Positions 26,556 to 34,633 of a stretch of 64,000 nucleotides of DNA are shown in pieces. Below the pieces are notes generated by a model. It saw only the letters and a list, made by a program, of their open reading frames with translations. It was not told the DNA's origin and did not search any database. Positions within the stretch are counted from its first letter, which is position 1, and every line of letters begins with the position of its first letter. This DNA is from Rummeliibacillus sp. POC4 (GTDB taxonomy: Bacteria > Bacillota > Bacilli > Bacillales_A > Planococcaceae), in NCBI RefSeq assembly GCF_003576525.1, contig NZ_QWUA01000010.1:1-64000 (forward strand), written 5' to 3'. Both the position numbers and the translations under genes were made by a program.

Positions 26556-28010
26556 TTACTTCAAATAATTTTGATAAAAATTGTTTATGAACACTTCGTT
26601 TGGATCGAGCTTTTGCTTTTCATCTTTAAAATCTTTCCAATTTGTATAGGATTCTTTAAATTGTTCCTTTGTTTGATATGGATAATACGGAAGATAATAT
26701 GTGCCTCCATGCGTCAAAGTGATATCGGTCCATTTTTGTATCATTTTTTTAGCATTTTGAACATCATCTTCTTGAAGACCATGCTGAATTAGAATCACTA
26801 AACCGAGCATATCCTCTTTTGCGTAGTTGAGAGAAGTCGTTTTATCTTTTGCCGCATAGCGAATGGTTATATTATGAATTTTAAAATCATCATCCGCATC
26901 ATTCGCAGGAAGAAATTGTTTTAAATCTTTCATATACTCACCATATTCACCAACAGGTACAAAAAATTCTTGTAATACTTCTACCTTTCCTGGCTTTGTA
27001 AATTCCATAAAAGTAGATTCAGAACGCATTACATTATTTCGGGTTATTTGAGAGTTTTCAATCTGTTTCATATAAAGATTTTGTGTATTCCAAAACAGGT
27101 CCTCTAAAAAACCACCTTGTCTCCCCATATCAAGTGAATACTTGGTTAGATGTACAAAGCTTTCCTCTTTTAACTTCGTTTTTTGATCATATTTTCCCGT
27201 TTTATAATAATCAATTGCATACATTTCATCTAAAAATGAACTTGGTGCAACACTAACTCTCGCATAATGCATGGCGATTTCAGCATTACTTTGCACATCC
27301 TTAAAATACGATTCATATTCACTCGTTTTCATCTTGTTTGTATGAATGGTATACAGTTCGTTATCTGTTAAATCGAGTGTGACATCTAGTATTACGCCAA
27401 ATAATCCGTAGCCACCTAGCACATATCCCATTAAAGCATCATTTTTTCTAATAGTCTTGATGTCCCCTTTCGGCGTCAACAATGTAATTTCTTTCACCAT
27501 ATCTGCCATGGGGCCAAAACGAATATCTCTGCCGTGTGCATTCACCGAAAGAGAACCACCAATTGTAAAAATCGATTGCGATTGAGTTACTTTAAGTGCT
27601 AAGCCATATGGTTGAACCGCTTTTTGAACATCTTCCCAACTAGCCCCTGCTTCAACTCGAACCGTTTTTTCTTGTTTATTTACCTCCATTACTTTGTTGA
27701 AGGTTCGCATATCAATGACAATGCCATCCTTATAATATGTATGTCCTCCTTGTGAATGTTGAAGACCTGCGATTGAAATATGTTTACCCTCTAGATTGGC
27801 TTGTTTCACTATATTTTGTAAATCCGTACGATTAGTTGCTTTAACAACACGGTCGACATGTTCTGGTAAAAGCCCTGTATAATCTGTCGTCATTCCACTT
27901 TGAGCAAGTCCATATTTTCGTTTTTCTATCGGAATATTGAAAGCTACTAAAATAACAATGATCAATACAAGAAAACACAGAATCCATGGACTCTTAACAA
28001 TTCGCTTCAT
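26556..28010 (-). CDS. Membrane-anchored FAD-linked oxidase (VAO/PCMH family)
   Basis: A roughly 484-residue protein with an N-terminal signal-anchor helix, then a PCMH-type FAD domain: ISIAGLQHSQGGHTYY near residues 80-95, VRVEAGASWEDVQKAV, and the pyrophosphate-binding TIGGSLSVNAHGRD. The C-terminal half is a substrate-binding domain as in sugar-lactone oxidases and berberine-bridge-type enzymes, ending in EVFINNFY. The catalytic part is probably outside the membrane. Substrate is unknown. The ATG was selected because GGAGG lies 5 nt upstream; an earlier in-frame TTG falls inside that ribosome site. Confidence 0.8.
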   Translation of the reverse strand: MKRIVKSPWILCFLVLIIVILVAFNIPIEKRKYGLAQSGMTTDYTGLLPEHVDRVVKATNRTDLQNIVKQANLEGKHISIAGLQHSQGGHTYYKDGIVIDMRTFNKVMEVNKQEKTVRVEAGASWEDVQKAVQPYGLALKVTQSQSIFTIGGSLSVNAHGRDIRFGPMADMVKEITLLTPKGDIKTIRKNDALMGYVLGGYGLFGVILDVTLDLTDNELYTIHTNKMKTSEYESYFKDVQSNAEIAMHYARVSVAPSSFLDEMYAIDYYKTGKYDQKTKLKEESFVHLTKYSLDMGRQGGFLEDLFWNTQNLYMKQIENSQITRNNVMRSESTFMEFTKPGKVEVLQEFFVPVGEYGEYMKDLKQFLPANDADDDFKIHNITIRYAAKDKTTSLNYAKEDMLGLVILIQHGLQEDDVQNAKKMIQKWTDITLTHGGTYYLPYYPYQTKEQFKESYTNWKDFKDEKQKLDPNEVFINNFYQNYLK

Positions 28011-28140
28011 AGAATCCTCCAATAGGTGCTTTTTATAAAATATCTTTATGGAAATTTTATCATATAAAAATTGTTAGATTTCCAATTATTTAGTAAATAG
28101 GACATTTGAATTAGATGACTTAGTTGATCAATAAATAAAA

Positions 28141-28656
28141 AGGGTCTGACACAAAAGATCCTTAGCTAATGAAAAATTAAAACAATTATATGAAATTCTA
28201 TTTAGTATTTCACAATTGTTCGGATTTTCTTTTTTAATATTTTGTACAAAAGGACAAACATTTAATAAATATATTTCTTGTATATTTCAGTTTTGTGTTC
28301 CGTTCCGGACGGCGCTTTCCGCGGGCTTGGCTTCAATCTCCTCGTCAAAAATCGTGTGCTCCTGCGGTTACTCGTCGCAGAAAATCCCTTTTGCATAGGC
28401 AAAAGGAATTTTTCCTGTCGGGGCTTTCAGCTTAAGCTATTCCCGCAGGACATTGAATTTGCTTCATCTAATTAACACCGCACGAAGAAAATGTGAATAC
28501 ATTTTCGAGGATCGCCATCCTACACTCCACACACACCATTCTATATGATGGTCATCAACAAAGAATCGTTTTTCTCAAAGAAAGACGCTTTATGAAATCG
28601 ATTCTATAAATTCAATTATTCGGATTTGGGAAGTACTAATTTTGATCTGTCCCAGT
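28141..28656. repeat. Dispersed repeat element, copy B
   Basis: About 515 bp homologous to 14004-14417 in the same orientation. It shares the leading hairpin (near 28180-28240), the GC-rich core from about 28289, CACCGCACGAAGAAAATGTG and the TCTATATGATG tail. Between the two conserved blocks it carries roughly 65 bp more (28381-28444), including a stem-loop with arms CCTTTTGC / GCAAAAGG. GGGTCTGACACA on the left and CTGTCCCA on the right may be its imperfectly inverted ends. Confidence 0.75.
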
Positions 28657-28676
28657 CCATTTTAAGAATTCATATT

Positions 28677-28844
28677 TTATATTCTTCGTGCAAAATAAAT
28701 CATTGTTAATGGAATAGTAGTAATCATGGTACAAGTAAGCACAATCAATACTTGTGAGCTAGTTAAGTTTAGCGGTCCCAAAGAACCTGTTAATAAAAAT
28801 AGAGTAAAAGCCAAAATAATTGAAGGATTAAACTCTCTTTTTCT
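28677..28844 (-). pseudogene. Remnant of a small membrane protein gene
   Basis: An open frame of 56 codons with no start codon or ribosome site encodes two TM helices (SIILAFTLFLLTGSLGPLN, then VLIVLTCTMITTIPL) and ends in ARRI-stop. It lies directly beside repeat copy B, suggesting truncation of its 5' part. The family is not recognised. Confidence 0.4.
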
Positions 28845-28873
28845 ACATCAACATTACGCCCGTTTGCTAAGTT

Positions 28874-29374
28874 TTACTTGGCCCGCTCATACAAATCTAT
28901 AATTTCTTTGTGTACTTTTCCATCCTTTTTTCCTTCCCAATAAATCACTGCATATAGTTTATCTATGTCTTTAAACTCTATGGACTTTCCGTCTTTCATT
29001 ATTGGTGGTGATCCTTCGACAGCTCCTGTATCAATATCATTTTTAAAATTCTCGGTTCCTGTAACTGCTTTGCTCTGCAGGGTTTCTTCCTTTTTGTTAA
29101 TGACAGCATTCATTTCAAAGGCAAAATAATTAGTAGTGTAATCATTACCACTTGATTTAAACCGAAGCTTACCATTTCCTGAATTAAGAATCCCTGAAGT
29201 CAAATCCAATTGGTAACCATTTAGCTCCCAATGCGGACTTTCTCCTGATAATCTTAAATGATAAAAATCATTTCTAGTTTCGTCACGTGATCCTCCGAAT
29301 CCTAAATAAAATACAATAACACATAAAACGCCGATTATAATAATCAACATTGGATAAAAAAACTTATGAACCAC
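28874..29374 (-). CDS. Membrane-anchored hypothetical protein
   Basis: About 166 residues: a short basic N-terminus, one TM helix (FYPMLIIIIGVLCVIVFYLGF) and an extracytoplasmic beta-rich domain containing HWELNGYQLDLTSG and a C-terminal AVIYWEGKKDGK strand pair. No lipobox is present. The GTG start was chosen because GAGGGGTGAG lies at proper spacing. No operon partner and no family recognised. Confidence 0.6.
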   Translation of the reverse strand: MVHKFFYPMLIIIIGVLCVIVFYLGFGGSRDETRNDFYHLRLSGESPHWELNGYQLDLTSGILNSGNGKLRFKSSGNDYTTNYFAFEMNAVINKKEETLQSKAVTGTENFKNDIDTGAVEGSPPIMKDGKSIEFKDIDKLYAVIYWEGKKDGKVHKEIIDLYERAK

Positions 29375-29592
29375 AATCTCACCCCTCACTTAGGAAAATA
29401 AAGATTGGTAATCTCTTAGAGTATCGTAACTTTCAGAAAATTATCGTCAATCAAACATTCGCTCCCAACTGTTGAGAAGTGGAAGTAAAACTTTAATCCT
29501 AGCATTCTAATCTCTATCATCTTCACCAAAAAACTCTACTCAATGGATATTATTCACTCAGATTTTAAGAGTTATCCTATATAAATTTATTT
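29375..29592. other. Intergenic stretch upstream of the membrane-anchored hypothetical protein
   Basis: Together with 29791-29970 this makes about 580 bp of low-coding sequence around the broken zinc-ribbon gene. I see no promoter, terminator or RNA motif that I can defend. Confidence 0.5.
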
Positions 29593-29790
29593 CTAAAACA
29601 GTTCAAAACTATTTACTTCTTCCTGACAATTTACACAATAACCTTTACCATTTGTTATTGGAACAGGACAACCACATTCACAATATTATAATACATTTTC
29701 TGTAATATCTAATGAAATAAATCTATGACCGCAATATTTACATTTTGTAAGATAATCTGCATTCTCTTTTTGGCATTTCGAACACTTTAT
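29593..29790 (-). pseudogene. Broken small zinc-ribbon protein gene
   Basis: One frame encodes three CxxC-type pairs: KCSKCQK, KCKYCGHRFISLD, then after a TAA at 29686-29688 YCECGCPVP and GYCVNCQEE, ending in NSFELF-stop. The ribosome site GAAAGGGTGAAG is followed by ATA where ATG is expected. The combination of a lost start and an internal stop marks a recent pseudogene of a zinc-ribbon protein. Confidence 0.65.
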
Positions 29791-29983
29791 TTACTTCACC
29801 CTTTCAAGATATCTTTGAATTTGAAAACTTATATCTTAATTTAATTATTGTTCAATATTATGATTCTATATATTAAATAAAATCCCTTTCTTATTTCGAT
29901 GTTAATCCCTCAATACCTGTGCTTTTATGCTAACGCTTACATTTTCCTTGGCATATTTATAAGGATAGAAGGAGGTGTTTCCT

Positions 29984-30340
29984 ATGTCTTTAAATTGGAT
30001 TAGAGTTTCATCTGTATATTTTGTACTCGGAATTGCTTTAGGGATCTATATGATTGCTACATCCAACTATGAGTGGGTCGCTTATCTTCATATACTCGTT
30101 TTTGGATGGTTGTCGAGTGCTGTGATTGGGCTTATTTATAACAATTTTAATTTCCCTGATAATACAGATTTAGCTAAAGCTCAATTTTGGCTATTCAATA
30201 TAGGTCTAGTCATTTTCTTAATGGGCGTGTTGCTGATTAGCCCTGCTCCTGCCTTAAATTGGGTTTACACTGGCGCAGTTGCAGTTGCTTTATCAGGTGT
30301 ACTATTCATATTTACCATTTTCAATGATTTAAAGGCATAG
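29984..30340 (+). CDS. Small four-TM protein resembling part of cytochrome oxidase subunit I
   Basis: A 118-residue protein of four TM helices. The segment AYLHILVFGWLSSAVIGLIY is similar to the His-containing helix of heme-copper oxidase subunit I/NorB-like proteins (one conserved His in HxxxFGW), but the rest of the heme and copper ligands cannot be present at this size. Small homologues of this type are common in Bacilli; a heme or redox role is possible but unproven. The start was set at the ATG following AAGGAGGTG. Confidence 0.65.
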   Translation: MSLNWIRVSSVYFVLGIALGIYMIATSNYEWVAYLHILVFGWLSSAVIGLIYNNFNFPDNTDLAKAQFWLFNIGLVIFLMGVLLISPAPALNWVYTGAVAVALSGVLFIFTIFNDLKA

Positions 30341-30351
30341 CACTACCTTAT

Positions 30352-30395
30352 TAAAAAAGCAGATTCCATTTCTTTTGGAATCTGCTCTTTATTTT
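30352..30395. terminator. Bidirectional terminator
   Basis: Stem AGCAGATTCCA / TGGAATCTGCT with a 7-nt loop, A-run on the left and TTTATTTTA on the right. It separates convergent genes. Confidence 0.8.
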
Positions 30396-30408
30396 ATATG
30401 TTGGTTGT

Positions 30409-32157
30409 TTATGCTTCGATTGAGATATGTTGAAAACTGGTTACATCAAATAATCCCGTATCTGTCAGCTTTAATGATGGTATGACTGGTAATGCGATAA
30501 ATGATAATGTTAAAAATAGATGGAAATTCAAATCAGGGTTCAGTTGTAATAACGCTTCATGTAAATGATGTAGGTGTTTAGCTGCTACATTTGCCTTTTC
30601 GTTTGTCATAAGTCCTGCAATTGGCAGCGGTAAAGCACTTAGTACTTTTCCATCTGCTACAACGATGTAGCCCCCTTGCATTTTTTGTAGTTCGTTTAAT
30701 GCTAATAACATATCTGCATCATTTGTTCCGCATACAAGTGCATTGTGGGAATCGTGCGAAACGGTTGTAGCAACTGCGCCTTTTTCCAATCCAAAACCAT
30801 GAACTATGCCAAGCCCAATATTTCCTAGATTATGATGACGCTCAATCACTGCAAGTTTTAAATAATCATCTTCTACTGAAGGAACAAATTCCCCATTTTC
30901 TACTTTCACTTCAGCGACTTTTTTATGGGTGATGATTTGGTTTGGTTCAATTTCAATTATATTTGCGAGTTTACTATGTTTAAAAGATATGGCCAAATCT
31001 TGCGCTGTTAGCTTTGGAATATGAACGGATTGTAAAATAGATGGTGGCACATCTTTTGTTTTATTTTGACTAGCTAGAAGTTTCCCATTCTCAGCTACTT
31101 TCTTGCCGTATTTCCAAACTGATTTTGGCTTACAAGTTGTTAAATCGTCAAGCACGATAAAATCCGCTACATACCCTTCTGCTAGTGCACCTTTTTGATA
31201 CAATCGATAGCATTCCGCTGCATTCAACGTTGCTAGCTGAACTGCTTGAAGTGGCTTCATCCCTTCTTCTATTGCTAGCGCTATCGAATGATTAATACTA
31301 CCCTCTTCGATCAATTCATCTAGATGCTTATCATCTGTGCAAAATAAGAATCTTCTTGCATTGGCAGAATTGACAGCAGGTAATACATCGCGTAAGTTCT
31401 TTGCTGCAGAGCCTTCACGTATTAATACATTCATCCCCTGTTGTATTCTAATTGATGCTTCTTCTGCGTTCACACATTCATGATCCGTTTGAATTCCTGC
31501 AACTCGGTATCCGCGAATTTGACCTGCATTTAGTCCTGATCCATGCCCATCGACAATATTTCTTGTAGCTTCTGTTTGCGCAATTTTTTGAAGCATGTCT
31601 TCTTGACCTTGTAATACAGCAGGAAAATCCATCACTTCAGCTAACCCTAACACATTTGGATGCGCTAAAAACGGTTGTAAATCTTGTGCATTTAATGTTG
31701 ACCCTGCATGTTCAAAAGAAGTAGCCGGTACGCTTGATGGTAGCATTACGTTGATATCCATCTCTGCATTTTCGGCATCATCTAACATATATTGAATCCC
31801 TTCAGCACCTGCAACATTCGCTATTTCATGTGGATCTGTTATTACAGTCGTAATCCCATGAGGCAATAAAATTTTGCTAAATTCAGACGGTGGTAACATT
31901 GAGGATTCGATATGAATATGACCATCAATCAGACCTGGAATCACGTAATGCTCATTTGCATCTTCTTCGTCATATGATTCGAACATTCCATCTTCATCAA
32001 TGGCAACAATCATTCCATCCGTCACCACTATATCCGCTTTTCGCCATTGAAGATTAAAGACATCTGCAACTTTTGCATTTCGTAAGATGAAATCCGCTTT
32101 TTTGCTATTTTGGGAACTTAATATTCTTTCTTTTTTTCTCATTAACTCATCATTCAT
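30409..32157 (-). CDS. ade: Adenine deaminase
   Basis: A 582-residue amidohydrolase converting adenine to hypoxanthine and ammonia in purine salvage. Metal-site motifs are intact: PGLIDGHIHIESSM near residue 77, ITDPHEIANV, GHGSGL and DHECVNAEE, plus FCTDDKH, the distal Asp motif. The C-terminal domain includes SHDSHNALVCGTND, typical of bacterial Ade. The length matches E. coli and B. subtilis Ade (about 580). The start was moved to the ATG before NDELMRKKE, since the upstream extension lacks a ribosome site. No purine riboswitch precedes it. Confidence 0.93.
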   Translation of the reverse strand: MNDELMRKKERILSSQNSKKADFILRNAKVADVFNLQWRKADIVVTDGMIVAIDEDGMFESYDEEDANEHYVIPGLIDGHIHIESSMLPPSEFSKILLPHGITTVITDPHEIANVAGAEGIQYMLDDAENAEMDINVMLPSSVPATSFEHAGSTLNAQDLQPFLAHPNVLGLAEVMDFPAVLQGQEDMLQKIAQTEATRNIVDGHGSGLNAGQIRGYRVAGIQTDHECVNAEEASIRIQQGMNVLIREGSAAKNLRDVLPAVNSANARRFLFCTDDKHLDELIEEGSINHSIALAIEEGMKPLQAVQLATLNAAECYRLYQKGALAEGYVADFIVLDDLTTCKPKSVWKYGKKVAENGKLLASQNKTKDVPPSILQSVHIPKLTAQDLAISFKHSKLANIIEIEPNQIITHKKVAEVKVENGEFVPSVEDDYLKLAVIERHHNLGNIGLGIVHGFGLEKGAVATTVSHDSHNALVCGTNDADMLLALNELQKMQGGYIVVADGKVLSALPLPIAGLMTNEKANVAAKHLHHLHEALLQLNPDLNFHLFLTLSFIALPVIPSLKLTDTGLFDVTSFQHISIEA

Positions 32158-32318
32158 ACAATTACCCCCTATACCTAAATATTGCTTTCTACATTTATAC
32201 CACAAATTTCCTAGTATGAACAAAAAGTAATACATAGGCATAGAGAGTTAACTTAACATACCCATGGAAGAATTTTTAAAGAAGAATCGCCTTTTTAGCA
32301 TATTATTCACATAAAATG

Positions 32319-33323
32319 TCACCTAAAAAGGCCATACCATATAGCTCCGATTAAAATTACAGTCGCTTGGATCATTAAATTGATAATGAGGTAATGTCGT
32401 TTAGCCTCTGGCCGATGTTTTAACTCCATATAAAGTTGGATTCCCCAATAGATAAAGCTCAAAACTACTACCATGGCAATAGGAATCACTCCGAAGTAAT
32501 ACAAAGAGCCTGCTATGATCAGGATAAAACCAAAACGAATAGACCAATCGATATACTTATGTTTCTTATCTATATAGATAGGTGTCCGTTTAATAATGGG
32601 AAATTTATCTTTGATAATGGCTCCGATCAAAAAAGATAAAACGTAAATTCCAGCATAAAAATAAATGATACTAGCGCAAGAATCCAAATAATTCGATGTA
32701 TATTTTAGTTTTTGTAGTTTCTCTGCAGGTTCTCCTTCAATTTTATACCATTGGTTATGATTCATATCTTTTACATAAAGAAGTTTGTCGGTATTATCTA
32801 AAAAAGCAAATTTAAGAAATAATATTTCCTCACTACCGCTATTCCAGTTATTATATTCAACACGTACATCTCTAATCGAAATTTCATGAATTTTTAAATC
32901 TATATTATTGATTGGTTTTGCTGTTTTAAGGAAATATTCTGTATTATAAATTCTACTAAATGGTTCAACTCCCTTTTCAAAACCAAAATAACGGAATGGA
33001 TTTCCAGTTGGTGTGTACTTTAATGAATGGGAGGTTGAAATATCCATTGATCCGAAATGAATAGCATCACTTTTTAAAAGTTCCATCATACTTTCTGCTC
33101 TTACTGAATTTTGCGTAGATGGTTCTGATCGTAAGGTTAGAAAATACATACTGCACACAAAAACTAGCATGACAAGTGCAAATGCAGGTTTCCATTTGTT
33201 AAATTGTTTATGTGTAGGATGTTGAATTCTCTTTGATAATTTTTGGAAACTTTGTTGTTTTTGTTTCGGATCTCGCTCAATTGTGGAGAGCTCATTTAAT
33301 AATTGATCTAAATCCTTCGCCAT
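32319..33323 (-). CDS. Putative anti-sigma factor, multi-TM
   Basis: A 334-residue protein: cytoplasmic N-terminus of about 45 residues (KDLDQLLNELSTIERDPKQK), a first TM (AFALVMLVFVCSMYF), an extracytoplasmic domain of about 150 residues, then four further TM helices. Its start overlaps the end of the ECF sigma gene by 32 bp, the classic sigma/anti-sigma coupling. No zinc-binding HxxxCxxC motif is seen, so it is not a ZAS-type factor. It probably holds the sigma factor at the membrane and senses an envelope signal. Confidence 0.72.
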   Translation of the reverse strand: MAKDLDQLLNELSTIERDPKQKQQSFQKLSKRIQHPTHKQFNKWKPAFALVMLVFVCSMYFLTLRSEPSTQNSVRAESMMELLKSDAIHFGSMDISTSHSLKYTPTGNPFRYFGFEKGVEPFSRIYNTEYFLKTAKPINNIDLKIHEISIRDVRVEYNNWNSGSEEILFLKFAFLDNTDKLLYVKDMNHNQWYKIEGEPAEKLQKLKYTSNYLDSCASIIYFYAGIYVLSFLIGAIIKDKFPIIKRTPIYIDKKHKYIDWSIRFGFILIIAGSLYYFGVIPIAMVVVLSFIYWGIQLYMELKHRPEAKRHYLIINLMIQATVILIGAIWYGLFR

Positions 33324-33828
33324 GTAATTCCCCTCCCTCTTCCAATTCTTTTTTTAATGCTTGCATTGCACGAGCTGTTGCGTTTTTTACTTTTACTTCT
33401 GTCCATCCCAATAGATTCCCTGTTTCTTTAATCGAAAGGCCCTCTATTTTTCTAAGGATGATAACTTCCTTGTATTCTAATTTAAGTTTTGAGAGGGCAC
33501 GATAAACTGCAACGATTGCTTCCCCTTTCTCGACGATTTCACTTGGGAGCAAATTTGTGTCTTGTTGTTCATGTTGTGAGAGAAACGGAATGAATTGAAT
33601 AATTCTTTTTCTTCGGTAATGATCATAAACTAAATTTCTTGCAATTTTTCGTAGCCACGTTTGAATAGATGCCTGCTCTTTAAACGTCTCGAATTGCTTA
33701 TACGCTCGATAAAACGTTTCTTGTGTAAAGTCCTCAGCTGTTTCTTTATTACCAACAAGCATAAATATGTATTTAAAAATGGCATCACTATATTGTTCGT
33801 AAAAATGTTCAAAGTGTTTTTGCTGCAT
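33292..33828 (-). CDS. ECF-type RNA polymerase sigma factor
   Basis: A 178-residue sigma-70 group IV factor. Region 2 (residues 10-75) has YSDAIFKYIFMLVGN and the -10-binding DFTQETFYRAYKQ plus IQTWLRKIARNLVYDHYRR; region 4 near 120-170 has ALSKLKLEYKEVIILRKIEG followed by the helix-turn-helix LSIKETGNLLGWTEVKVKNA. No region 3, as expected. The ATG was chosen by the GGGGGATTC site. It is cotranscribed with the overlapping anti-sigma gene. Its target promoters are unknown. Confidence 0.9.
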   Translation of the reverse strand: MQQKHFEHFYEQYSDAIFKYIFMLVGNKETAEDFTQETFYRAYKQFETFKEQASIQTWLRKIARNLVYDHYRRKRIIQFIPFLSQHEQQDTNLLPSEIVEKGEAIVAVYRALSKLKLEYKEVIILRKIEGLSIKETGNLLGWTEVKVKNATARAMQALKKELEEGGELHGEGFRSIIK

Positions 33829-33971
33829 CTGAATCCCCCTTTCACAGCTATAGACGAGTGACCTTTGAAAAGGAATCACTTAGTTGTAAAAAAATCTTTA
33901 TTTAATTACTATGATATACTACATTTATAAAATTCTGATAGTTTATCATAAAAGTGAAGGAAGGTTTTCAA

Positions 33972-34508
33972 ATGATTGAGTTGGCATATTTTGAACGTTC
34001 TGATATAGAACAACTAATAAGCTGGATTCCATCGGCCTCATTTACATTACAATGGGCTGGTCCTGCTTTCCAATATCCTTTAACGGTTTCACAATTCGAA
34101 AAGTATCTACAAAATGCAAACAAAGAGGATTCGGATACATATATTTTTAAGGTCATTGACCAAGATACAAAACAAGTGATTGGGCATATCTCTTTAGGGA
34201 GAGTTGATAGAGTGAATAAATCTGCTAGGATTGGCAAAGTATTGGTAGGTTCTTCGCAGTATCGTGGAAAAGGCATTGGTGCTGAAATGGTGAAAGCTGT
34301 CTTAGCAATTGCTTTTGAAGAAATGCAATTGCACAAAGTGACTTTAGGTGTATTTGACTTTAATGCCTCTGCCATTCGATGTTACGAAAAAGTAGGATTT
34401 GTTCAAGAAGGGTTATTAAGAGATGCAAGAAAAAATGGAGATGAATATTGGAACTTGATTGAAATGGGGATTTTAGAAGACGAGTGGAGAATGAATCATA
34501 AAAAATAA
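33972..34508 (+). CDS. GNAT family N-acetyltransferase (RimJ/RimL-like)
   Basis: A 178-residue protein with the complete GNAT fold: strand/loop VIGHISLGRVDR, acetyl-CoA pyrophosphate loop SSQYRGKGIGAEMVKAVL (Q/RxxGxG/A type), and the C-terminal motif KVTLGVFDFNASAIRCYEKVGFVQEG. Such enzymes acetylate protein N-termini, amino acids or antibiotics; the substrate is unknown. The ATG was chosen after GGAAGG; an in-frame GTG upstream overlaps the ribosome site. It stands alone, divergent from the sigma factor operon. Confidence 0.85.
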   Translation: MIELAYFERSDIEQLISWIPSASFTLQWAGPAFQYPLTVSQFEKYLQNANKEDSDTYIFKVIDQDTKQVIGHISLGRVDRVNKSARIGKVLVGSSQYRGKGIGAEMVKAVLAIAFEEMQLHKVTLGVFDFNASAIRCYEKVGFVQEGLLRDARKNGDEYWNLIEMGILEDEWRMNHKK

Positions 34509-34593
34509 TTTTTCTGAAATGTGCGAAGAGATGATGTGATTTTGATTTGTACCTGCTATTTTATCTATCATCAACTAATTTTAACCGTGCCAT

Positions 34594-34628
34594 TAAAAAA
34601 GGGGGTTCCCTTTAAGGACACCCCCGTT
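34594..34628 (-). terminator. Terminator of the acyl-CoA ligase gene
   Basis: Minus-strand stem GGGGGTGTCC / GGGAACCCCC followed by TTTTTTAA, only 6 bp after the ligase stop. Confidence 0.8.
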
Positions 34629-34633
34629 ATATA

